From positions 1 through 7,985 of the forward strand of contig PWGY01000005.1 in assembly GCA_003554665.1 (NCBI GenBank): a stretch of 7,985 nucleotides of DNA, read 5' to 3'. This document shows, one piece after another, positions 1-4,964 of this stretch (within the stretch, counting starts at the first letter, position 1; every line of letters starts with the position of its first letter). Made by a program: the position numbers and the translations under genes. The notes beneath the pieces were generated by a model, which was given only the letters and a program-made list of their open reading frames with translations, was not told the origin of the DNA and searched no databases. The stretch is from Bacteroidales bacterium. Lineage in GTDB: Bacteria > Bacteroidota > Bacteroidia > Bacteroidales > UBA7960.

Positions 1-229
1 GCCCCGAACCGGTTTCCTGCATTTCCCAGCCATACCGGTTCACAAAATCATTGATCGCTTCTTCTTCAGTCTCTATAAGCCGCTGGTTGGAGGTGGCAAA
101 CGCTTCCTGCAAGCGGCCGGGATCCGGCAGGGGATCTTTTTCCTTTGAGTCTTCACAAGCTGGTAAAATCAGAAATACAACCAGCAATGCCAAATAAAAA
201 GACCGGAAACAAGCTTTCACACCAGGCAT
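1..229 (-). CDS. N-terminal fragment of a lipoprotein, probably an FKBP-type peptidyl-prolyl isomerase (GldI-like)
   Basis: Partial gene: 76 codons are visible and the rest lies beyond the left edge. The start is the ATG at 229-227, one base after the nrnA stop, so the two genes are almost certainly co-transcribed and translationally coupled. Residues 1-22 form a lipoprotein signal peptide (two basic residues, then a hydrophobic core of Leu/Val/Phe/Ile), ending in the lipobox LPAC with the lipidated Cys at 25. The residues after it (EDSKEKD) are strongly acidic, as in Bacteroidota lipoproteins exported to the cell surface. Residues about 40-76 (ending in WEMQETGSG) resemble the helix and linker that precede the FKBP domain in Bacteroidota lipoprotein prolyl isomerases. 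The catalytic domain itself is not in the window, so the FKBP assignment is inferred from this linker and from the known nrnA-gldI/FKBP neighbourhood. Confidence 0.68.
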   Translation of the reverse strand, partial: MPGVKACFRSFYLALLVVFLILPACEDSKEKDPLPDPGRLQEAFATSNQRLIETEEEAINDFVNRYGWEMQETGSG

Positions 230-230
230 T

Positions 231-1238
231 TCAAAAACTTTCTTTTTTCACCAGTATTTCAAAGTTTGCCAGGGTATCCTGCAGGCTGGCAAAACTTTTT
301 CCTCCTGCAGCATTTTTATGCCCCCCGCCATTAAAATGGCTTCTGGCAAACTCATTGGCATCTAAATCTCCTATCGACCGAAGAGAAACCTTTACATAAT
401 CCTCTTTCTCCGTAAACAGTGCTGCTAACCTGATATTCTCGATATTAAGGGCATAATTAACTATTCCCTCCGTATCTCCCTCTCTGTGATTAAAACGCAT
501 CAGTTCGTTTTCTGATAAACTGATGTAGGCAGTATCTGCCTCTTTGACAACCTTTAGCTTATCGCTCAGGCAAAAGCCAAGCAACCGCATTCTGTCTTCA
601 CTGTATGTACTGTAGATCAAGCGATGTATATGCGCACCGTCAACCCCTTTTTCGATCAGCCGTGCCACGATTTCATAAGTGCGGGGACTGTTACAACCAT
701 AACTGAAGGATCCAGTGTCGGTAACGATCCCCGCATAGAGACATTGGGCCACCGCAAGTGAAATGGCCTCCTGGCCCGAAAGTCCTGCCAGACACTCATA
801 TAGTAATTCAGCTGTGCTGCTGACCCCCGTATCGGATATCACAAGATCAAAGTCGTTTGCGGGATCAGGGTGATGATCAATCATTATTTTAGCTGCCATA
901 CTGGCTTTCATATGTTCTTCAAGCTCGCCAGTTCTGCCCATTCCGTTAAAGTCAAGACAAATGAGCAACTTGGCCGTGGAAATTAACTCCAGGGCTTGGT
1001 TTTTATCTTCTTCAGCCACAATCACATGATCATTTCCAGGCATCCAGTGAAGAAAAGAGGCATAAGGATTGGGAGCAACCACATAAACTCTGGAAAAACC
1101 ATGATCTGTCATCCAGGCATAAAGGCCAAGCGCAGATCCGATGGCATCTCCGTCCGGGTTGGCATGCACCACAATGGTGATGAGCTGTTTTTTATCCTGC
1201 AGGAAGTTCTTCAGGTAATCAATGCGTGTGACCTCCAA
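231..1238 (-). CDS. nrnA: DHH/DHHA1 phosphoesterase, NrnA-type (oligoribonuclease / pAp phosphatase, possibly c-di-AMP phosphodiesterase)
   Basis: Cytoplasmic manganese-dependent phosphoesterase that degrades nanoRNAs and dephosphorylates pAp; some relatives hydrolyse c-di-AMP or its product pApA. At 335 aa it matches the usual length. The DHH domain shows motif I HANPDGDAIGS (His25, Asp29, Asp31), a conserved Asp96 in LICLDFNG, the DHH triad at 121-123 in MIDHHPDP, and Asp174 in GIVTDTGSFSYG. The C-terminal DHHA1 domain carries the substrate-binding motif GGGHKNAAGG at 304-313. All key residues are present. The start is unusual: no ATG lies between the upstream in-frame TAA and residue 43, so a TTG at 1238-1236 is the best candidate and leaves about 24 residues before motif I, as expected. 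A -7 promoter element lies about 30 nt upstream. The lipoprotein gene follows after one base. The family is certain; the exact substrate is not. Confidence 0.93.
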   Translation of the reverse strand: MEVTRIDYLKNFLQDKKQLITIVVHANPDGDAIGSALGLYAWMTDHGFSRVYVVAPNPYASFLHWMPGNDHVIVAEEDKNQALELISTAKLLICLDFNGMGRTGELEEHMKASMAAKIMIDHHPDPANDFDLVISDTGVSSTAELLYECLAGLSGQEAISLAVAQCLYAGIVTDTGSFSYGCNSPRTYEIVARLIEKGVDGAHIHRLIYSTYSEDRMRLLGFCLSDKLKVVKEADTAYISLSENELMRFNHREGDTEGIVNYALNIENIRLAALFTEKEDYVKVSLRSIGDLDANEFARSHFNGGGHKNAAGGKSFASLQDTLANFEILVKKESF

Positions 1239-1268
1239 AATACGCTGGAATTGTTTTTAAAAGCATTA

Positions 1269-1276
1269 CAAAGGTA
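1269..1276 (-). promoter_or_regulatory. Probable -7 promoter element for nrnA
   Basis: On the minus strand this reads TACCTTTG, an exact match to the Bacteroidota -7 consensus TAnnTTTG. It lies 30 nt upstream of the TTG start of nrnA, which would give a short leader of about 25 nt. I see no convincing TTTG at the -33 position. The element follows directly after a possible terminator of the upstream regulator gene, which supports a separate transcription unit for nrnA and the lipoprotein gene. Confidence 0.5.
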
Positions 1277-1278
1277 AG

Positions 1279-1312
1279 AAAAATGGCTGGTTCCCTGTGG
1301 GTCATCGGCCAT
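1279..1312 (-). terminator. Possible weak intrinsic terminator after the XRE regulator gene
   Basis: On the minus strand, ATGGC (1312-1308) can pair with GCCAT (1287-1283). An inner CCC/GGG pairing closes an ACA loop, and a run of five T follows (1283-1279). It begins 19 nt after the regulator stop codon and ends just before the nrnA -7 element. The stem is short and interrupted, so termination would probably be incomplete. Confidence 0.33.
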
Positions 1313-1330
1313 AAAAGATCATAAAACCTG

Positions 1331-1873
1331 TTAACGGGGAGAATAAGTTTCAAAGGTGCCATCCTTATAAAATACAAGCACCCGGTTAATGGCAGTTCCT
1401 CCGGAAATGGCCTGAGCCTGCTGAACCGCCTGAGCCGGCCGGTTTTCAGATATATTTCCCCCTCCGGTTGTACCATGACTGCCTGAATCTCTGGAGGAAT
1501 CCGCATCGCTTCCAGGCTTTTCGTTTCCAGGTTTTCCGGATGACTCTTTGATTGATTTGCGTATTTCTGATTCAGGCAAAACGTCATTTCCGGGATTGAA
1601 GCCAGGTTCTTCCAGTACATCTTCTTCATCAGGGAATAATGACTGAGAACCCATTGTCATCGGACCTTTTCCGCGAACCAACCATTCTGTTCTTAACTCA
1701 GGGAAGTGATCGAGGATTTTTTGAACAAGTTCAAGACTAGGATTATTCCTTCCCGAAAGAATATGAGAAATAGTTGAGCGCGGTACCCCTATATGATCAG
1801 CAAACCGGGAAGCAGTCATGTTTTTTGTGCTGATGATGTTTTTAACGCGTTGTACAAGCATAAACGGAATCAT
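1331..1873 (-). CDS. XRE-family helix-turn-helix transcriptional regulator with disordered linker and conserved C-terminal tail
   Basis: DNA-binding regulator of 180 aa. Residues about 6-60 form a Cro/CI-type HTH: TASRFADHIGV followed by the recognition helix region PRSTISHILSGRNNPS. The adjoining EWLVRGKGPM (63-72) is typical of Bacteroidota XRE proteins. Residues about 75-160 are rich in Ser, Gly, Pro, Asp and Glu, with no predicted fold, and look disordered. The last 19 residues (INRVLVFYKDGTFETYSPR) form a short beta-like tail that recurs in this Bacteroidota group and may mediate oligomerisation or ligand sensing (inference). There is no phage-type peptidase or CI C-terminal domain. Two in-frame ATGs, at 1873 and 1861, are possible starts; the second gives a more typical N-terminus. 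The gene lies alone, preceded by an A+T-rich region full of TTGTRAA motifs, so it is probably autoregulated. Its regulon cannot be named from the sequence. Confidence 0.87.
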   Translation of the reverse strand: MIPFMLVQRVKNIISTKNMTASRFADHIGVPRSTISHILSGRNNPSLELVQKILDHFPELRTEWLVRGKGPMTMGSQSLFPDEEDVLEEPGFNPGNDVLPESEIRKSIKESSGKPGNEKPGSDADSSRDSGSHGTTGGGNISENRPAQAVQQAQAISGGTAINRVLVFYKDGTFETYSPR

Positions 1874-1880
1874 TGCAACT

Positions 1881-1961
1881 GTTTACAATAGTATAAAGAT
1901 ACAAATTCCATGAAATTTTGCGCCTGTATTTGTGAATTTTTATCGAAGTGTATTTGTAAAC
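1881..1961 (-). promoter_or_regulatory. Putative promoter-operator of the XRE regulator gene
   Basis: Within 90 bp upstream of the start, three TTGTRAA-type sites occur: GTTTACAA at 1881-1888, TTGTGAAT at 1930-1937 and TTGTAAAC at 1954-1961. The first and third are a perfect 8 bp inverted pair. The centres are 48 and 24 bp apart. Candidate -7 elements on the minus strand are TATCTTTA (1901-1894) and TACTATTG (1893-1886), each one mismatch from TAnnTTTG. Sites that flank or overlap the likely promoter suggest autorepression by the adjacent HTH protein. The promoter choice is uncertain. Confidence 0.42.
1925..1960 (+). repeat. Two tandem copies of TGTATTTGTRAA, 24 bp apart
   Basis: TGTATTTGTGAA at 1925-1936 and TGTATTTGTAAA at 1949-1960 are direct repeats with a 24 bp period. 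A third copy lies at 2307-2318. The copies at 1925-1938 and 2307-2320 agree exactly over 14 bp (TGTATTTGTGAATT). They are likely binding sites for a regulator, most plausibly the neighbouring XRE protein. Confidence 0.6.
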
Positions 1962-2280
1962 TCAAGATTTTATTAAATCTATACTAGAGTTGATAATTTT
2001 ATTTTGCTTATTATTAATATTTTATGAAATATAAAAGATGTTATACCAGACAGCGCTTACAAGGTTTCTAATTTCTAAAGCAGTACTTTATTTAAATATT
2101 ATATTTTACTGATTTTGAGTTTTTTAAGAGGTGTTTTTGTTTTTACAAAACCAACTATCAATACGTAATTCACATTTATATATTTTTCACATTTAACAAC
2201 TTAGTAAAAAATAAGCTAAAGTAACTATTTTACAATATTTTAAACTTTTTTATGTTGACATTTGTAATTACCGGTGTATG
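1961..2280. other. Very A+T-rich intergenic stretch with no gene recognised
   Basis: By hand count 1981-2280 contains about 22% G+C, against roughly 45-50% in the flanking genes. I find no open reading frame of useful length on either strand. It contains TTTACAA heptamers at 2142-2148 and 2229-2235, and two copies of TTCACATTTA (2169-2178 and 2186-2195). It could be a regulatory or nucleoid-protein-bound spacer. An old insertion scar or a DNA-unwinding element cannot be excluded, but no DnaA boxes were seen. Confidence 0.6.
2169..2195 (+). repeat. Direct repeat TTCACATTTA x2, 17 bp apart
   Basis: Exact 10 bp repeats at 2169-2178 and 2186-2195, separated by TATATTT. They resemble the TTCACAA arm of the neighbouring motif family, so they may be degenerate members of it. 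In such A+T-rich DNA a chance pair cannot be ruled out. Confidence 0.4.
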
Positions 2281-2288
2281 TTTAAACT

Positions 2289-2319
2289 ATTCACAAGTGT
2301 ATCGGTTGTATTTGTGAAT
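2289..2319. repeat. Perfect 8 bp inverted repeat ATTCACAA-N15-TTGTGAAT
   Basis: ATTCACAA (2289-2296) and TTGTGAAT (2312-2319) are exact inverted copies separated by 15 bp, with centres 23 bp apart. The arms belong to the TTGTRAA family seen upstream of the XRE gene. The geometry fits a dimeric regulator binding two half-sites. The long A+T-containing loop and the lack of a T-tract make a terminator unlikely. Confidence 0.5.
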
Positions 2320-2409
2320 TGACACCTGGAAGCCAAGATTATGTTTTGTTGTGAACTTATCACACGGGTGAAATTGACTCCGGTCATTGCCACATAAATA
2401 ATCACATGA

Positions 2410-2671
2410 TTGATTTACGGCAATGGAATAGGAAATAGTTTAGGAGATGTTTATGGGAAAATAGCCGGTGACGGCCTCCCCCATTTTGGCATTGTATCGA
2501 TGACCATTTATTCTTTTATAGGACAACACTGGTACCATTTATCATTACAAGATGGAGTTTTCTCCAGCACAAGAAAGTCAGATGTTACAATACCGTTATC
2601 CTCCTGAGAATCGCATATATTTATACGGTTTGTACCACGGGCAAGAATATGAAAAAATATGGGAGGTATAA
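2410..2671 (+). pseudogene. Possible decayed coding remnant in two frames; family not recognised
   Basis: This stretch has coding-like composition (about 40% G+C), unlike the A+T-rich DNA to its left, but no intact gene. One frame is open from a TTG at 2410 to a TGA at 2605-2607 (65 codons, directly preceded by an in-frame TGA). A +1-shifted frame is open from an ATG at 2552 to a TAA at 2669-2671 (39 codons, containing YPPENRIYLYGLYHGQEYEK), ending one base before the convergent mnmA stop. The tyrosine-rich second piece looks protein-like, which could mean a frameshifted gene end, but I recognise no family. A third frame is also partly open, so chance is a real alternative. No promoter or start context supports expression. 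Confidence 0.22.
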
Positions 2672-3766
2672 TCAGGGCTTTTCTATGAATCCACCTCCAA
2701 TCACATCCGGTCCGTCGTAAATTACAGCTGATTGGCCAGCTGTAACAGCGGAGACATCCTCCTGCAGTTGTACCTGAACAAGCTCGTTTTCCGGAGCGGA
2801 AAAAATGATTGCCGGATGACCGGGATCCTTATACCGGATTTTTACGCTTGCCTCCAACTGGTCAGGAAGCGAACTGAATTTGATGGGATTAAACCCGCTT
2901 ATGGAAAATTCACGGGAAAAAGTTTCCGCTTTTTTGCCCAATACCACTGTATTGGTCTCCGGAATTATGCGTGTCACATATAATGGTTCACCCACAGCCA
3001 CGTTCAATCCCTTGCGCTGACCGATGGTATAAAACGGATAACCTTTGTGTTTGCCAAGTACATTGCCATCCTTATCCACAAAGTTCCCCTCAGGTGTTTT
3101 TTGTTCCAGGCCAGCTACCCTGCGTTTCAGGAAACCACGATAATCATTGTCCGGAATGAAGCAGATCTCATAACTTTCCCTTTTACCGGCAATTTCATCA
3201 AACCCTGCTTCCCTGGCCATTTCCCTGATTTCCGGTTTGGTGTATACACCCAGTGGAAACAATGTTCTTCGCAGAAAATCCTGCGACAAACCCCATAACA
3301 CATAGCTCTGGTCCTTGTCAGCATCGGCACCCTTATAAAGCACCATCCGGTGGTTTTCTTCACGGATTCGTGCGTAATGACCAGTGGCAATATATTTACA
3401 ACCCAGTTGATCGGCCCTTTTAAGCAGAGCTCCCCATTTGATGAATGTATTGCATAATATGCAGGGATTCGGAGTTCGTCCCTTCAGGTATTGATCCACA
3501 AAATCATCGACAATATAACGGTTGAACTCCTCACGAATATCCAGCACATAGTGCGGAAAACCCAGACTGACAGCAAGGTGCCTGGCATCATGAATGGAAT
3601 CAAGGCTGCAGCATCCGGTTTCCTTTCCGCTGGTGGAGGATTCCGCAAATTCCCATGTTTTCATGGTAATTCCCACCAGTTCGTAACCTTCCCTGATCAG
3701 CATCATGGCAGCTACACTGCTGTCCAGCCCTCCACTCATGGCCATTAAAACTCTTCCTTTGCTCAT
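2672..3766 (-). CDS. mnmA: tRNA-specific 2-thiouridylase MnmA
   Basis: ATP-dependent cytoplasmic enzyme that adds the 2-thio group to the wobble uridine of Lys, Glu and Gln tRNAs, using sulfur relayed as a persulfide. At 364 aa it has the family length. The N-terminal PP-loop is AMSGGLDSS (9-17). The first catalytic Cys is Cys102 in RTPNPCILCN, and the second, persulfide-carrying Cys is Cys202 in YEICFIPD. The ATP/tRNA-contacting DADKDQSYVLWGL follows at 148-160. The central segment GYPFYTIGQRKGLNVA (242-257) and the C-terminal beta-barrel (about 285-364, ending VIGGGFIEKP) complete the family layout. The GCCSLDSIHDAR segment (51-62) is a variant seen in one Bacteroidota-type MnmA clade. This is the last gene of the operon, starting 29 nt after the HAD phosphatase stop. 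Bacteroidota often carry several mnmA paralogues, so this may be one of two. Confidence 0.97.
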   Translation of the reverse strand: MSKGRVLMAMSGGLDSSVAAMMLIREGYELVGITMKTWEFAESSTSGKETGCCSLDSIHDARHLAVSLGFPHYVLDIREEFNRYIVDDFVDQYLKGRTPNPCILCNTFIKWGALLKRADQLGCKYIATGHYARIREENHRMVLYKGADADKDQSYVLWGLSQDFLRRTLFPLGVYTKPEIREMAREAGFDEIAGKRESYEICFIPDNDYRGFLKRRVAGLEQKTPEGNFVDKDGNVLGKHKGYPFYTIGQRKGLNVAVGEPLYVTRIIPETNTVVLGKKAETFSREFSISGFNPIKFSSLPDQLEASVKIRYKDPGHPAIIFSAPENELVQVQLQEDVSAVTAGQSAVIYDGPDVIGGGFIEKP

Positions 3767-3795
3767 TGATCTGATTTTCCGGTTTGAATTGCAAT

Positions 3796-4371
3796 TCAGG
3801 GATTCAGGATACCCTTTACTATAAAGTTAGCAAAATCTCTCAGGCTGGCAAAACGATAATCTACCAGTTGAGAATATGAGGCAGGCACATTGCCCTCACC
3901 GACCAATACTGTTAACATACCAAGCCGCGACCCGAACAGCATATCGGAAAAGGTATCCCCAACCATAATACTACGGGTAAAACAAATCCCGGGAAAATCC
4001 TCTGCTGCCTGCAGTGCCATGCCTGGTCCCGGTTTTCGCAGAAAACTGTCGCACGCCCGCAGGCCGGTGGCGGAATAAATTCTGCCCACATGTCCACCAA
4101 CCTCCTTGATTCCGGCAAGCATTTCCCGGTTAATGGCCTCTAAATCCGAAGCCTGCATCAATCCTTTGCCCACACCCTGCTGGTTGGTCACCACCACAAT
4201 ATGCTGAAATATCGGCTTTAGTCCGGCCAGCGCTTCCAGGCTTCCGTCTGCCCATTGAAAATGTTGGGGATTTACCACATACCCCTTACCGGGGCGCAAA
4301 TTCAACACACCGTCACGATCCAGGAATAAGGACCAGTTGCCCCGGCTGATTTTGCGTTGCAACTCATTCAT
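3796..4371 (-). CDS. gmhB: HAD-IIIA phosphatase, GmhB-like (putative D-glycero-D-manno-heptose 1,7-bisphosphate 7-phosphatase), zinc cysteines missing
   Basis: Small cytoplasmic HAD-superfamily phosphatase of 191 aa, the usual size for GmhB/HisB-N proteins. Motif I is FLDRDGVLN (Asp18 nucleophile, Asp20 acid/base), motif II is VVTNQQGVGKG (61-70), motif III is RKPGPGM (112-118), and motif IV is MVGDTFSDMLFG (Asp139, Asp143). Classical GmhB has a zinc loop of three Cys and one His before the RKP motif. Here that segment (SATGLRACDSFLRKP) holds a single Cys, so the metal site is absent or degenerate; similar zinc-less relatives exist in Bacteroidota. Its start overlaps the gmhA stop in an ATGA, and gmhA supplies the heptose-7-phosphate pathway, which is the main reason for the GmhB assignment. 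Histidinol-phosphate or another sugar-phosphate phosphatase is an alternative. Confidence 0.75.
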   Translation of the reverse strand: MNELQRKISRGNWSLFLDRDGVLNLRPGKGYVVNPQHFQWADGSLEALAGLKPIFQHIVVVTNQQGVGKGLMQASDLEAINREMLAGIKEVGGHVGRIYSATGLRACDSFLRKPGPGMALQAAEDFPGICFTRSIMVGDTFSDMLFGSRLGMLTVLVGEGNVPASYSQLVDYRFASLRDFANFIVKGILNP

Positions 4372-4964
4372 TTTCTAAACAAAATGGCTTCAACGTTCTC
4401 ACAAATGATATGTCCGAGAAGCATGTGTAATTCCTGAATGCGGGGAGTGTCTGCAGAGGGAACACGGATAAGTACATCGCAATACTCCGCCATTCTGCGG
4501 CCATCGGAACCTGTCATTCCAATCGTCTTCATATCCAGTTCCCGGGCGGTTTTCAGGGCATTGAGAATGTTGGCTGAAGTTCCTGAAGTAGAAAGTGCCA
4601 CCAGTACATCTCCCTGTCTGCCAAGGGCCTGAACCATGCGACTGTAAACTTTATCAAAGGACTGATCATTGGCAGTCGCAGTCAGAAAAGATGAATTCAC
4701 GTGAAGGGCTTCTGCGTTGAGGGGATCACGGTCCATGTAAAAGCACCCACTCAGCTCCGCAGAGAGATGCTGGGCATCAGCAGCACTTCCCCCGTTCCCG
4801 CAGAACAGTACTTTGCCATTATCCCGGTAGGTTTCAGTGATGAGCTGAATACTGTCTTCCAGCCTGGATAACATGGCTTCATCCGTCAATAACTTCTGTT
4901 GCAATTCTATCGATTTTTCGATCTGTTTTCTCACCTCCATGTCAAATAGGTTTTCCTGAGACAT
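4368..4964 (-). CDS. gmhA: Sedoheptulose 7-phosphate isomerase GmhA (SIS domain)
   Basis: Cytoplasmic SIS-domain isomerase that converts sedoheptulose 7-phosphate to D-glycero-D-manno-heptose 7-phosphate, the first step towards nucleotide-activated heptose for envelope glycans. The protein is 198 aa from the ATG at 4964; a TTG one codon upstream is less likely. Visible motifs are the phosphate-binding loop GNGGSAADAQHLSAEL (about 56-71), LTATANDQSF, STSGTSANI (about 125-133) and the C-terminal TPRIQELHMLLGH. His66, Glu70, Gln177 and His185 match the four zinc ligands of E. coli GmhA in identity and spacing. It overlaps the upstream glycosyltransferase by 23 nt and the downstream phosphatase by 4 nt, so it is strongly coupled to both. 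DiaA, another SIS protein, is a less likely alternative given the metal ligands and the partner phosphatase. Confidence 0.92.
   Translation of the reverse strand: MSQENLFDMEVRKQIEKSIELQQKLLTDEAMLSRLEDSIQLITETYRDNGKVLFCGNGGSAADAQHLSAELSGCFYMDRDPLNAEALHVNSSFLTATANDQSFDKVYSRMVQALGRQGDVLVALSTSGTSANILNALKTARELDMKTIGMTGSDGRRMAEYCDVLIRVPSADTPRIQELHMLLGHIICENVEAILFRK

Noticed and set aside
996..1277. Plus-strand open frames over nrnA, mnmA, gmhA/B and the glycosyltransferases
   Set aside because: All are antisense shadows of genes whose protein motifs are clear; none shows a domain, a promoter or sensible context.
1219..1629. 136-codon minus-strand open frame overlapping the XRE gene and the nrnA start
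   Set aside because: It lies in another frame of the well-supported XRE gene for most of its length, shows no recognisable domain, and would overlap the nrnA start. Its composition follows from the Ser/Gly/Pro-rich linker codons of the real gene.
2350..2364. CRP/FNR-type site TGTGA-ACTTA-TCACA
   Set aside because: The arms match the CRP half-sites but the spacer is 5 bp rather than 6, and the arm belongs to the TTGTRAA family that recurs in this region, so an XRE-related site is the simpler reading.
2341..2397. Short leader peptide of 18 codons starting at ATG 2341
   Set aside because: No downstream gene on the plus strand, no attenuator hairpin and no codon bias that would indicate a leader.
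1961..2400. Chromosome replication origin
   Set aside because: The region is A+T-rich with repeats, but no good TTATCCACA-type DnaA boxes were found and no dnaA, dnaN or other origin-linked genes are near. GC skew of the whole genome would be needed.
1961..2671. tRNA, riboswitch or CRISPR array in the long intergenic region
   Set aside because: No cloverleaf arms, no TTCGANTCC-like T-loop, no conserved riboswitch core and no regularly spaced repeats with unique spacers were seen.
1874..2671. Insertion sequence or phage remnant
   Set aside because: No transposase or integrase motif, no terminal inverted repeats with target duplication and no attachment-site-like tRNA fragment were found.
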